Origin: Halorientalis litorea
GTDB lineage: Archaea > Halobacteriota > Halobacteria > Halobacteriales > Haloarculaceae
Assembly (NCBI RefSeq): GCF_023028225.1
Contig: NZ_CP095485.1
Coordinates: 1-64,000 of the forward strand
DNA length: 64,000 nucleotides
Reading direction: 5' to 3'
The position numbers were made by a program, and so were the translations under genes. The notes below the pieces were generated by a model. That model saw nothing but the letters and a program-made list of their open reading frames with translations. It made no database searches and was not told the origin of the DNA. Positions 7,601-15,932 of this stretch are shown here, in pieces; position 1 is the stretch's first letter; the number at the start of each line of letters is the position of its first letter.

Positions 7601-10250
7601 TGATGCCGTCGTCGTCGTCCAGATCGAGCCGGATGTCACCGTCGCCCGAAATCGAACCGACCGTGACCGTGACCGCGTTCACAGCCACACTGGTGACCTG
7701 CGACACATCTCCGCTCGCGTCACCGCTGACCCCCGTCGCGGTGAAATCGCCCGTGTCGACGCCGCTGACGCCCTCGGAGAAGCGCACGACGAACTCGACG
7801 CTGTCGGCGTTGGTGGGGTTCGATTCGCCACTCGACCGGTCGATAGCGGTGACTTCGGGCGCGTTCTGGACGGTGACGGTCGGCTCCGCCGAGACGGTCG
7901 TATCATCGGCCCACGCGAACTCGGGGGTGTAGGTGCCGTCGTCGGGTTCGTCGAAGGTGAATGTCGCCTCCCCGTCGGTGTCGGTGACCCTCGTGTCACT
8001 CGTGGCGAAGCCGTCCAGGCCGTCGTCGTCGACGATTTCGATGGTGACACCCTCGCCGGCGTCAGTTCCGCTCTCCTTGGCAGTCACAGTGATCGTACCC
8101 GACCCATCCTCGGCGACGGTCGGGCTGGTAGCCTCGACGCTGTCGACGGTGAGCGCCGTCGCTCCTTCCCAAGCGAGTCGCGGGTAGTCGGTGGTGACGA
8201 CCCAGACCGAGTCGAAGTCGAGATTGCCCATATTGACTTGTGGGGCGAACCGCTGCATCTGGGTAGTAATGAGGCTGGTGGCGTCGAAGGACCCTGTGCT
8301 GTCACTGTCTTGCCCGTTTCCGTTCACGTCTGCGTCCCAGTAGGAGTTGGATACTGAGCCGGCGTTGTTCCCGACGAGTCCACCGAGTGTGGAGGTTCCC
8401 GAGACGCTACCGGTCGCGAACGAGTTCTTCACGTTGGCGCCGTTGTCGTTCTTCCCGACGAGGCCACCGACATCGAACGAACCACTGACACTACCCTTCG
8501 CGTAGGACTGCTCGATCAAGTTTCGGTTTTCGCCGACGAGTCCACCTGCCTGATTCCCTGAGCCGGAGACATTCGCCGTCGACCCAGTTCGTCTGACGAC
8601 GCCGCTGGAGAGGCCGACGACGCCGCCAGTGTATCTGTCGCCACTGACCGAACCAGTCACCCGCGTCTCGACGATGTCTCCACCAGCGTTCCGGCCGACG
8701 ATTCCACCCGTCTGATCGCTCCCGGTGATGGTGACGCTGGTGAATATCACGCCCCTGACGAGGCCGCTGCTCCCGATGTAGCCGAACACGCCTACCTGAC
8801 TTGTCGAGGCTCGGTCGATTGTGAGTCCGGACACCTCGTAGCCGTCACCGTCGAAAGTGCCTGTGAACCCCGTACTGGAGTCACCGATGGGTTCGAAGCC
8901 GTTGTTGCTGTTGGCCGACGAACTGGCCACGGAACTGTAGCCCGCGGTACCCGAATTGAGGTCCGCCGTCAGGACAAAGTCCCCGCCGAGGTTCTGGCGG
9001 ACGTTGTCGAGGTGGTGCCAGTTCGCTATCTCGTACGGGTCGCCATCGCTTCCGTCACCGCCGGCGTAGGCGTTGACGTTCTGGGCGTCCAGTTGGGCCT
9101 GGCGGTCGACTGACTGCAAAATCGGGTAGCCGTCCCCGGTGGTATCGGCGTCGCCGCTCTCGACTGTCTCCCAGGTGTTCGTGAAGTCGAACCCACCCAT
9201 GTTCGATGAGGCGCTGGACCCCTGCATCTCCGGAGCGGGCGAGCTGTCGCCGGTCGACCCAAATCCTTGCAGATTGGTCCTAGTATTACTACCACTGTAC
9301 CCAAACGCACTCCCTTGGTTTGTGGTTCCCTTGTCCCAGTAGGAGTCGCTCCAATCGGTTTCGTAGCTATATCCGGCCAGCCCGCCTTCGTAGGTGTTGC
9401 CGGACGTCGAGCCCGTAGCGTAGGAGTCTCGCACGCTGACCTGGAAGTTAGTTTCACCGACGAGAGAACCGGCAACGTCGCCGTCGACTGTCCCCGTCGC
9501 GTACGACTCTGCCACTGTACCCCCGTTTCGCGTCCACCCGACCAGCCCGCCCGCTCTGCCTGTGCCGATCACATTTCCCGTCGCGTATGAGCGGGTTACC
9601 CTCCCATCAAGATTCTCACCGACCAGGCCGCCGACGTTCTCGTCGCCGCTAACTGGCCCGGTCGCGTGTGACTCTCGAACCGTTCCCTCCGTCGTTCCGA
9701 CAAGCGCACCGACTGAATTGGCTCCCGTGACATCGACCGACTCGAGACCGACGTTCTCCACGGTTGTCCCCGACCCGGCATATCCGAACAAGCCGACATC
9801 GTCACTACCTGACCGGTCGACGTACAGGCCCGTGATGGTGTGTCCGTTCCCGTCGAAAGTCCCCGTGAACTTCGTTCCGGAGTCGCCGATAGGGGCGAAC
9901 CCATCGCCGCCGTTCCAGTTACTCGTCCCGCTGGCGTCGATATTGTCCGTGAGCTCGTATTCTTTGCCCACCCCCTCGTTCTCGATACACTGGAGCCGGT
10001 CGATGGTGTCGACGTCGAGTTTCCCGTCACTGTCACCGTCGTTGTAGCTCACCGTGCTACAGTCCGGAGCCGTGTTGCCCGCCGCCGATGCGACGCCGAC
10101 GACACCAGTGCCGGTCACCAGCATCGCCAGGCCGACTAGGCCGACGAGATACACCGCCAGCAGTCTGCCGGCCGTGCGAGTCACACCGACCACCGCCCGA
10201 ACTGGGGCCGCCTCGCAGTCCGTCTCGGGCGCGCTCGACCGCTCGTCCAT
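4668..10250 (-). CDS. Giant PGF-CTERM surface protein with GLUG, Ig/cadherin-like and PKD domains
   Basis: 1860 residues, highly acidic. An unusually long signal sequence has its hydrophobic core near residues 28-55. Then come: GLUG-type repeats (GGLVG/GTV motifs, ~100-690) in two blocks; an Ig-like invasin domain (~700-790); a Big-type domain; a cadherin-like repeat; a VCBS-like domain (~1020-1130); a further Big domain; a PKD domain with YDWDFDDDG (~1330-1410); a Ser/Asp-rich linker; a PGF-pre-PGF-like domain; and a CARDB-like domain. It ends in a Thr-rich stalk and PGF-CTERM tail (SGPGFGVLVLIGAF...FRRRS), the archaeosortase A signal. It should be exported and lipid-anchored as an adhesin or S-layer-associated protein. 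The HTH-10 regulator lies directly upstream on the same strand. Confidence 0.9.
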   Translation of the reverse strand: MDERSSAPETDCEAAPVRAVVGVTRTAGRLLAVYLVGLVGLAMLVTGTGVVGVASAAGNTAPDCSTVSYNDGDSDGKLDVDTIDRLQCIENEGVGKEYELTDNIDASGTSNWNGGDGFAPIGDSGTKFTGTFDGNGHTITGLYVDRSGSDDVGLFGYAGSGTTVENVGLESVDVTGANSVGALVGTTEGTVRESHATGPVSGDENVGGLVGENLDGRVTRSYATGNVIGTGRAGGLVGWTRNGGTVAESYATGTVDGDVAGSLVGETNFQVSVRDSYATGSTSGNTYEGGLAGYSYETDWSDSYWDKGTTNQGSAFGYSGSNTRTNLQGFGSTGDSSPAPEMQGSSASSNMGGFDFTNTWETVESGDADTTGDGYPILQSVDRQAQLDAQNVNAYAGGDGSDGDPYEIANWHHLDNVRQNLGGDFVLTADLNSGTAGYSSVASSSANSNNGFEPIGDSSTGFTGTFDGDGYEVSGLTIDRASTSQVGVFGYIGSSGLVRGVIFTSVTITGSDQTGGIVGRNAGGDIVETRVTGSVSGDRYTGGVVGLSSGVVRRTGSTANVSGSGNQAGGLVGENRNLIEQSYAKGSVSGSFDVGGLVGKNDNGANVKNSFATGSVSGTSTLGGLVGNNAGSVSNSYWDADVNGNGQDSDSTGSFDATSLITTQMQRFAPQVNMGNLDFDSVWVVTTDYPRLAWEGATALTVDSVEATSPTVAEDGSGTITVTAKESGTDAGEGVTIEIVDDDGLDGFATSDTRVTDTDGEATFTFDEPDDGTYTPEFAWADDTTVSAEPTVTVQNAPEVTAIDRSSGESNPTNADSVEFVVRFSEGVSGVDTGDFTATGVSGDASGDVSQVTSVAVNAVTVTVGSISGDGDIRLDLDDDDGITNGNGVPLGGDGTSGTADGSYASGETFTVDNTDPGFSAGTSNSVSVDEESTASDFLDVDAGDDGPPGTEVSAYTLSSAASSDASVFSIDSSTGKLSLDSALDHESPADDDGNNDYELTVTATDDVGNTNTQTVTVGVTDVDEPPTAPDDSSQSTDEDTTVSVADGDSADLLVLASDPDAGDTLSLDTVDGSSFSDGNPVTLDSGATVTVESDGGWTYDPNGQYESLASGDSTTDTFTYTVADSDDDTAQGTVTVSITGVNDDPTDISLTSTSVDQSDGTDAVVGSLSATDVDDSSHTFSLVGGTGDADNDEFNIGGGDLRADDAGSLTEGDYDVRLEADDGSGGTYQKAVTVSVTDGIAPTIASSTPADDATGVSEGDDITITFSEDIAFGSGSVTLREDDGGFGDREAFDVSSDTGSGDGTVSISGRTLTITPTSNFASDTEYAVRIDAGALTDTASSPNDFGGISDDTTLSFTTTDSTPPTASAGPDTTIDEGQSVSFDGTGSMDNVGIVSYDWDFDDDGTTATGQTTSHTFDSPGTYTVELTVTDAAGNTDTDTVEVTVESASSDGGSSSGSSGSTDTGGDQSTADDSSIGTETVVSGTQSSDASVSFTVNASDDDGPITLDLSETDADGTDGEDESGGNDDSEGEGENTVSVDSLSITPTESGSREFDISVREWDADIDTSERATESDDTGTDTTDVSDPQGATDGDRAHTDPRTFLIETGLSPLGYVEVTHTNPDSDIDSVTFRFRIRKDALNESDVDPSGVALYRNGTDGWTRLPTDEVGENSTHYVFEGTSPGLSLFTIASAQPAFEVMRASSRSETLTASEAVTVNATVRNLGGAAGTYTAELRANGTVVATSDVDLASNSSRTVSLSFTPSDPGEYTLTVGTVSAGAVSVQSDETPAESTSADQTLTEPTPAEQETTQQATVATDNSSQTASANGTRETTTDASGPGFGVLVLIGAFLIVIVFFRRRS

Positions 10251-10372
10251 GGGTGCTGCCGTCGGCCGTCAGGACACTCCAGGCTCGTGACCACAGAACG
10301 ACTCCCATAGAGACACGGTACCAAAGACACGTTGCTGGCAACTACGCAGCATATCGGTGTAAAGATGGCTTG

Positions 10373-10384
10373 CATATATACGCA
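10373..10384 (-). promoter_or_regulatory. Possible TATA box for the surface-protein gene
   Basis: On the minus strand the AT-rich run GTATATATGC lies about 120 bp upstream of the surface-protein start, in the gap after the HTH-10 gene. This would give a leader of roughly 95 nt. It suggests the surface gene can be transcribed separately from the regulator. Position and composition are the only evidence. Confidence 0.35.
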
Positions 10385-10434
10385 ACAGTGACAACGAGGT
10401 AACCAGTACGTGAACACAACCGCACGGGGTCGAC

Positions 10435-12063
10435 TCAGTCGAGTCTCAGGTCGTGTGAAAAGGCGTCCTCGAAGACGGTCCGTTCGGCGTTGCGCAGGTG
10501 ATGGAGGAACGTCGAGGCCGAGGAGTCCAGCGTCTCGGCCACGTCCTCGGCACTGGCCTGCTGTGGGCGCTCGAAAAAGCCCGACAGCGAGGCCGCCCGG
10601 AGTGCGTTTTCCTGTTTCTTCGTTAGCCCGCTGAACGCGCTCGGGTGGTCGTCGTCGACGGGGCGCTCGGTACAGGCGTACATGGTCACCTCGGGCCAGT
10701 GGTCCTGTACGGCGTCGACGATGGCACTGAGATCAGTCCGGCACGGGAACTCCACGGTCAGATTCAGACGGCCGTCACAGACGGTAATCGAGCGCAGTAT
10801 CTCGCCGTACCCGCCCAGAACTCCCCTGATCGACCCTGTCTCGGCACGAATCGACACGATCGCAGTCGTCTCCGTTTCGGTGACGACGGTCGCCGCTGTG
10901 ACCGACGGGAGCTCCGCTGCAGTCGCCCGAACTGTCTCGGCGTCCACATCAGCCGTCTTGACGAGGTATGTCGAACCGGGGCCACCCTCGGCGTGCAGTT
11001 CCTCAACGACCAGCTCCGGGAACTCGTCGTCTTCCTCGTCGCCATCCTCGACAGCCAGTGCCCTCGACAGGGCTGTCAGGACGTGGTCGCCCGTGTACCG
11101 GAGCGAGAGTTCCGTTACTGTCTCACCGGCCAGCGCTTCCTGCTGGCGGTGGACCTGCTGTTTGAACGCGAGGGCGGCCGCCACTTCGTCGACCAACTGT
11201 CCTGCCACGTCGCTGCCGGTATCCGTCCGGACGACCGTGAGCGCGCCGTAGGACAGTCCTTCGTGGACCAACGGCACCGACCGCACCGAGAACAGTCCAC
11301 ACCGCTCCAGTTGGGCGACGATGTCGTTCTCTCCGTCCATGTCTGTCGTGACTGTCACGGGGTCGTCCGTGGCGAGTGTGCGTCGTGTCGCTGCGTCGAT
11401 GGCGCTCCCCTCACCGGGGTGCCGGAAGCCCCGGTCCGATCCGTGGTCGGCGATCACAACCGGATGCTGGTCGCCACCTCCTGGTCCTTGCTTCCGGACG
11501 ACCCAGGCCGACTCGTAGCCGTAGTCGTTGACGAGCAGGTGACAGACACTCGAAGCGATCTCCCGGTTGGTCGATGTCTGCAAAAGGAGTTGGCGGATGG
11601 CTTCCTTGCCGTCGCGTTCGGACTGGACTTGCTCTCGGGTCTGTTGTATTTCTCGTTCACGCTGTTTCCGTTCGGAGATATCCCGGGAGTTGATCACGTA
11701 GTTGCCATCGGGTGTCGGGTTCGACGATCCGACGGATTCGATCCACTTGTAGGAGCCGTCTGCCATCAGGTGCCGGTATTCGACCGTTTCGACGTGGTGG
11801 TCCTCTCTGGAGACGATGGCAGCAAACGCCTTGACGACCCGGTCCCGGTCCTCGGGATGGAAGTACTCCGCGACCTGTTTGCCGACCAGTTCCTCTTGAT
11901 CGTATCCGTAGAGGCGTTCGATGGACGGACTCTCGTACAGCACCACGCCTGACGGGCCCAGCAGAGTCAACAGATCGGTCGAGTGCAGCGGCAGCCGCTT
12001 GAGCGATGAGACATCCTCCAATTCAGGAGTTGTCTGTGACCTCGACTGCTCGTCCCTATCCAT
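10435..12063 (-). CDS. PAS-GAF-HTH-10 transcription regulator (Bat-like)
   Basis: 542 residues. A PAS domain (~25-135, with YGYDQEELVGK and HPEDRDRV) is followed by a coiled segment, a GAF-like domain (~150-320), a bacterio-opsin-activator-type central domain (~330-470) and a C-terminal HTH-10 domain (~485-540, SGLTKKQENALRAASLSGFF...). This order is that of haloarchaeal Bat-like regulators, which sense a small ligand, redox or light state and bind promoters. It has no receiver or kinase domain. It sits directly upstream of and co-oriented with the giant surface protein, which is its most likely target. The ATG start is at 12063. Confidence 0.88.
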   Translation of the reverse strand: MDRDEQSRSQTTPELEDVSSLKRLPLHSTDLLTLLGPSGVVLYESPSIERLYGYDQEELVGKQVAEYFHPEDRDRVVKAFAAIVSREDHHVETVEYRHLMADGSYKWIESVGSSNPTPDGNYVINSRDISERKQREREIQQTREQVQSERDGKEAIRQLLLQTSTNREIASSVCHLLVNDYGYESAWVVRKQGPGGGDQHPVVIADHGSDRGFRHPGEGSAIDAATRRTLATDDPVTVTTDMDGENDIVAQLERCGLFSVRSVPLVHEGLSYGALTVVRTDTGSDVAGQLVDEVAAALAFKQQVHRQQEALAGETVTELSLRYTGDHVLTALSRALAVEDGDEEDDEFPELVVEELHAEGGPGSTYLVKTADVDAETVRATAAELPSVTAATVVTETETTAIVSIRAETGSIRGVLGGYGEILRSITVCDGRLNLTVEFPCRTDLSAIVDAVQDHWPEVTMYACTERPVDDDHPSAFSGLTKKQENALRAASLSGFFERPQQASAEDVAETLDSSASTFLHHLRNAERTVFEDAFSHDLRLD

Positions 12064-12240
12064 GGGCCCTTATTTGTTCGATTCCGGATGGGTGCTTCGG
12101 TCAGGTCATTAGAAAACACACGGCTCTGTGATTCCGGAACTACGGGCAAAGGGCGGTTCAGTTTCACCGTCTAACCACTGTCTTCGACAGACTGCTCAGA
12201 TAGGTTCCATCCCGTATGCATTGAGAGCAGCAGTCTCAAC
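12064..12240. other. Promoter gap with an IS-like end
   Basis: No gene. The right edge (12212-12240) reads CCGTATGCATTGAGA then GTCTCAAC. It closely resembles 24774-24798, next to the right boundary of the 22-kb insertion. Both contain a short palindrome (TTGAGA...TCTCAA) and the inward-facing GTTGAGACT end. The upstream part should contain the promoter of the HTH-10 regulator. Confidence 0.4.
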
Positions 12241-13062
12241 TACCATTAACGTAGTTTGATCATCCGGGTCTGACTCACCAGACTTGTTCCCGTGATATCG
12301 GAGCTTTCGTGTCGGTTCACGCGGAACCGCGACACCTGCATTCTGGGCTTTGATGAGGATCGTTCGAGCGGCTGTCTCGACAGTTTCTCGGAGGTCAGGG
12401 ATGAACCGCTCGTGCCAGCTTCGCCACAGTGTCGATTGGTACGGGATCGTCTCGAACCCCAGTTTATCGCGGAGTTCAGGGTGGTTCCTGAGGTAGCCAA
12501 CGAGTGCGGTTTCGTGCTCCCACCCGTGGCATTCTTGCAGGACGAACACCCGGAAGAGAGTGGCCATCTGGTAGCGTGTCGACCCCGCATACTGATCATG
12601 GCATCCGTCTTTAGCTAATACACACAGTAATACCGAATCGCCGTGATTTACGACTGATTTTCGTCCGAACAGCACCTCAAGGAACCGAAATCCCTCCTTG
12701 CCATTGCCTCTCATCGCTCGATTTCACACTGTATGGTGTCTCGATGGACTGAATCAGCCTGTTGAATACCACCAATTATCATTAGAGAGAAAATTATTAC
12801 CGTCAGTCTTAGCTAAAGACGAATGCTGATCATGGGCGCTAAACCGAAAGTAGGCTAGCGGGAGTGCACAGACGAACTCCTCGATAGAGTCGTGACTATC
12901 GTGATCGAACCACGTCTCTGAGACTGTCCGGATATCAGATTCCAGTCCAGCGAGCGACGTTCGATCGTACAGTGGTGTCGAATTGTACGCCGGCCACTCA
13001 CTATATTGTCGTTGGGCGATCCGTCGAAACACAGTCCGACAGGACTGACTGGTGTAGGGCAT
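12241..13062 (-). pseudogene. IS4-type transposase, second copy, truncated and MITE-interrupted
   Basis: N-terminal ~190 residues of the same transposase as 2715-4391. It starts at ATG 13062 (MPYTSQSCRTVFRR...) and is interrupted after ...FRFSAHD by a 226-bp MITE at 12601-12826. It resumes at 12600 with STRYQMATLFRVF... and ends abruptly at about 12245 after ...DQTTL, where the sequence switches to an unrelated IS-like end. The C-terminal two thirds, including most catalytic residues and the YREK motif, are absent. Not functional. Confidence 0.88.
12601..12826. mobile_element. 226-bp MITE with 18-bp terminal inverted repeats
   Basis: The ends are GCATCCGTCTTTAGCTAA (12601-12618) and TTAGCTAAAGACGAATGC (12809-12826), inverted copies with one mismatch. 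The 8-bp TGATCATG is duplicated on both sides (12593-12600 and 12827-12834). Removing the element and one octamer recreates the transposase sequence found in the intact copy at about 4160. It is AT-rich, encodes no protein, and must move with a transposase supplied elsewhere. Confidence 0.88.
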
Positions 13063-13287
13063 CAGTCTATAGAAAGTAGAACGAACTCAAAATGCGTGTT
13101 ATATTTAATTAAACGGGGGTGGGTGGTGGGGTGGGTGTGCCTCTGACGCTTCGCTGGATACCAGTTTGAGAGGTATCCGGTTCTATTATTATTGAGGAAG
13201 AACATAATTCTGAACCCAATAGATATACCTGATCAATATTGTCAACGTCTAAGTATTGGCCTTACTATCTATCTTCTAACAGCGAGA
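13063..13287. other. AT-rich intergenic region
   Basis: No gene supported. It contains a G-rich tract (about 13115-13138) and a hairpin GGATACC...GGTATCC (13156-13178). The rest is AT-rich sequence leading into the left end of the TnpB element. Confidence 0.3.
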
Positions 13288-14722
13288 GAATCCCGGCGTT
13301 CACGCCGGGCGTGAATCGCGTAAGCCCGGTGCCACAGTCCACGCGGGTCTGTCGGGCCGGATATTCCACTTTCACTCCGGTTGGCACACCATTATGTAGC
13401 CACTCCGCCACAGGCTATGTATGGCGAATCTGGTCACGCGCACCTACGTTGCGTCCATTCGCAACCACCAGCAGGTGCGCGACGACCTCAATTCGCTTGG
13501 GTTCGCCGCCTCGAAACTCTGGAACGTCGCCCGGTGGACCTGCGACTGTATCTGGAGTGAAACCGGCACGATTCCAGACCACGGCACGCTCAAAGCGTAC
13601 CTCAAGAGTCACGAACGCTACGCGGATTTGAACGCTCAATCCAGTCAGGCAATTCTCGAAGAATTAGCTGAAGCGTTCGACTCGTGGTACGCCCACCGTC
13701 AAAAGGGCAACGGGGACGCGAACCCACCCGGCTACCGCAAGCAGGGCGACGAGCATCCCCGCTCGACGGTCACGTTCAAAGAGGACGGTTTCAAACACGA
13801 CCCCGACCACAACAGGATTCGACTCTCGAAAGGAGCGAATCTCAAAAAGTCGTGGTCGGACTTCGTTCTCTGCGAGTACGCCACCGACCCGGATGTGGAC
13901 GTACAGCACGTCCAGCAGGTCCGGGCGGTCTGGACCGGTAAGGAGTGGGAGTTGCACATCGTCTGTCGCGTCGACACTGGCGACCCGGACCCTCCCGGCG
14001 ACCGGGTGGCAGGTATCGACCTCGGCATCTGCAACTTTGCCGCCGTCGCGGTCGGAGACGAGGCCCTGCTGTACCCCGGCGGCGCACTCAAAGAGGACGA
14101 CTACTACTTCCAGAAGGAGCGAGCGACGTGCGACGACAGCGACTCCCACAAAGCGCAACGACTAGACCGGAAGCGCCGGGGGCGGCGTGACCACTTCTTG
14201 CACGCCGTCTCGAAGGATGTGGTAGCTGAGTGTGCGGCCCGCAACGTCGGGACGATTGCCGTGGGCGACCTCTCTGGTATCCGCGAGGACGCCGATTGGG
14301 GCGACCACGGCAATCTGGACCTGCACGGATGGGCGTTCGACCGCTTCATCGAGATGCTGGAATACAAAGCCGCCGAGCGCGGCATCAGCGTCGAGCTCGT
14401 GGACGAGCGCGGCACGTCCAAATCGTGTGCATCCTGTGGGACGACCGACGACAGCCAGCGCGTCGAACGTGGGCTGTACGTCTGCGACGAGTGCGGGGTG
14501 GTCGCCAACGCCGACGTGAACGGAGCCGAGAACATCCGACAGAAGGTACTCCCGAATCTCGTCTGTGACGGGGGAGATAGGGATAACGGCTGGATGGCAC
14601 AGCCAGCGGTGCGCCTGTTCGACAAATCCACGGGGCAAGTCGCCCCACAAGAGTGGGCGTCCCGCGAACCATAAGATCCCAACGCTTGGGAAACCGCGCC
14701 GTTCACGGCGCGGAGGATGTCA
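13288..14722 (+). mobile_element. Solo TnpB (IS1341-type) element
   Basis: The left end carries the hairpin CCCGGCGTTCACGCCGGG (13292-13309). The right end has two hairpins, TCCCA...TGGGA (14676-14690) and CCGCGCCGTTCACGGCGCGG (14694-14713), followed by AGGATGTCA. Subterminal hairpins around a lone tnpB with no tnpA are typical of IS1341-type members of the IS200/IS605 group. The right-end hairpin region is where a TnpB guide (omega) RNA scaffold would be expected. Exact ends are inferred; such elements leave no target duplication. Confidence 0.7.
13421..14674 (+). CDS. tnpB: TnpB, RNA-guided nuclease-like protein
   Basis: 417 residues, with an N-terminal OrfB helix-turn-helix region and a RuvC-like core. 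RuvC-I Asp is D200 (AGIDLGICNFAAV) and the RuvC-III Asp is D365 (NADVNGAENI). A zinc finger is formed by C336, C339, C355 and C358. At RuvC-II, where TnpB normally has Glu (E-D/N-L), this protein reads V-G282-D283-L, so the canonical Glu is missing; D283 might substitute. The second TnpB in this window (57776-59038) has the normal FEDL. No TnpA is adjacent, so the element is probably not self-mobile. Confidence 0.85.
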   Translation: MANLVTRTYVASIRNHQQVRDDLNSLGFAASKLWNVARWTCDCIWSETGTIPDHGTLKAYLKSHERYADLNAQSSQAILEELAEAFDSWYAHRQKGNGDANPPGYRKQGDEHPRSTVTFKEDGFKHDPDHNRIRLSKGANLKKSWSDFVLCEYATDPDVDVQHVQQVRAVWTGKEWELHIVCRVDTGDPDPPGDRVAGIDLGICNFAAVAVGDEALLYPGGALKEDDYYFQKERATCDDSDSHKAQRLDRKRRGRRDHFLHAVSKDVVAECAARNVGTIAVGDLSGIREDADWGDHGNLDLHGWAFDRFIEMLEYKAAERGISVELVDERGTSKSCASCGTTDDSQRVERGLYVCDECGVVANADVNGAENIRQKVLPNLVCDGGDRDNGWMAQPAVRLFDKSTGQVAPQEWASREP

Positions 14723-14943
14723 TGTATAGTGTAACTCGTAGATTGCCTCTGCTAATAGGTGTCAATACTCTATCCAGTTTTAATCCGTGAATTGCCGCTG
14801 CGATAATGCATCCCCCTAAACCGTTTATAAAATGAGGGTTTCGGACCTTCATTGCAGAAATTAAAGCAGAGAAAGCAGCATAGCAAATGATATAATTAAG
14901 ACAATTGAAACATATAATAATAAACCGACAAACTCGATCAATC
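14675..14943. other. TnpB right end and AT-rich spacer
   Basis: The first 48 bp hold the TnpB right-end hairpins. The remainder is AT-rich, with no gene and no clear terminator for the leftward sensory operon ending at 14944. Confidence 0.3.
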
Positions 14944-15327
14944 TCATATCCAAATGAGTACCATATTATGAAGCGACACAGCGCTCCATACGACCAAAGC
15001 TGAAAGGTATGCTACATTGCTCCACAGATCGATATTATGTCTCGATTGTGCGACCCAGGGAAGCAGGTATTCACCAAGAAAGAATAATAACACTAGTGAC
15101 ACCGACGAGAGAAAGAATAGGCCGGGGATGATTCCGAGAGTCTCAACAATAAGTACGACAATCGGATTGGCTTCTCGCAGTCCGATGCTTAGCCCATAGT
15201 ACGTGAGACTCGCATCTATAGCTCGTACGAAGACCAATCCGATGAGCAGCGGATATTTATTTTCTGCGAGTACTTCGATACTGCTGCTGGGAGCACAATT
15301 AGTGGATGCCACGGCTCCTCGCACCAT
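14944..15327 (-). CDS. Small polytopic membrane protein (DUF5658-like)
   Basis: 127 residues with three or four hydrophobic segments (about 25-50, 55-85, 105-125). The pattern of an N-terminal ASLTYYGLSIGLREANP stretch followed by two long helices resembles haloarchaeal DUF5658 membrane proteins. The ATG at 15327 is one base from the stop codon of the upstream response regulator, so translation is coupled and the start is supported. It is the last gene of the leftward sensory operon. Function unknown; it could be a membrane partner or input for the regulator. Confidence 0.65.
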   Translation of the reverse strand: MVRGAVASTNCAPSSSIEVLAENKYPLLIGLVFVRAIDASLTYYGLSIGLREANPIVVLIVETLGIIPGLFFLSSVSLVLLFFLGEYLLPWVAQSRHNIDLWSNVAYLSALVVWSAVSLHNMVLIWI

Positions 15328-15328
15328 A

Positions 15329-15922
15329 TCAGAACTGCTCTACAGGTTGGGATCCGATACGCTGGTCTCTGACCAGCATATCGATCTGATAATCTGTTTC
15401 GAGACGCTGAAGTGTCGTATCAGCTTCCTCCTCCAACTCCCGTATTCTCTGGAGGAGATCGCCGTATCGATCGTCCTTTTCCAGCTCTGTTTTGTCAAGG
15501 TTCGCTTCTAACGTGGCTTTCCTCGCGGTGAGTGAGAGAAGCTCTGTGAGTGAATCTTCGTATGTTAGAATCAGCTCTGCAGCTTCCACAGCTCGAAGAA
15601 GCTTTGTCCGGTCGATTGGTTTGAGAAGATAGTCATCCACATCGATGGACGCTAGGTCTTCCGTTGGCTGAACAGCTGTTACCATGATCACCTGCTGGGC
15701 ATCGCCGCCTTCACGAATTGATTGTAGCACCTCCGTGCCAGAGAGGCCCGGCATTCGACGATCTAAAAGGACAATATCAATCGGTTCCTCAGCGAAGATT
15801 TCCAGTGCATCTTCCCCGGAATAGGCCACATGAACCTCGAACTGCTCCTGTAGCCAAATGCCAAACAAGTCAGCGAGATTCTCTTCGTCTTCGACGATCA
15901 GAACGGTACTGGAATGGGTCAT
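15329..15922 (-). CDS. HalX-type response regulator
   Basis: 197 residues. Receiver domain at ~6-115 with acidic pocket ED at 11-12, phospho-acceptor D54 (IVLLDRRMPG), conserved T82 and K102. It is followed by a HalX domain (~125-190), a helical/coiled region found only in haloarchaea. There is no DNA-binding domain, so output is through protein contact. The ATG start lies 10 bp after the HalOD1 gene and 1 bp before the membrane-protein gene, which makes a compact operon. Its kinase is probably the multi-PAS protein encoded upstream on the same strand. Confidence 0.88.
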   Translation of the reverse strand: MTHSSTVLIVEDEENLADLFGIWLQEQFEVHVAYSGEDALEIFAEEPIDIVLLDRRMPGLSGTEVLQSIREGGDAQQVIMVTAVQPTEDLASIDVDDYLLKPIDRTKLLRAVEAAELILTYEDSLTELLSLTARKATLEANLDKTELEKDDRYGDLLQRIRELEEEADTTLQRLETDYQIDMLVRDQRIGSQPVEQF

Positions 15923-15932
15923 CTGTTCTCAC

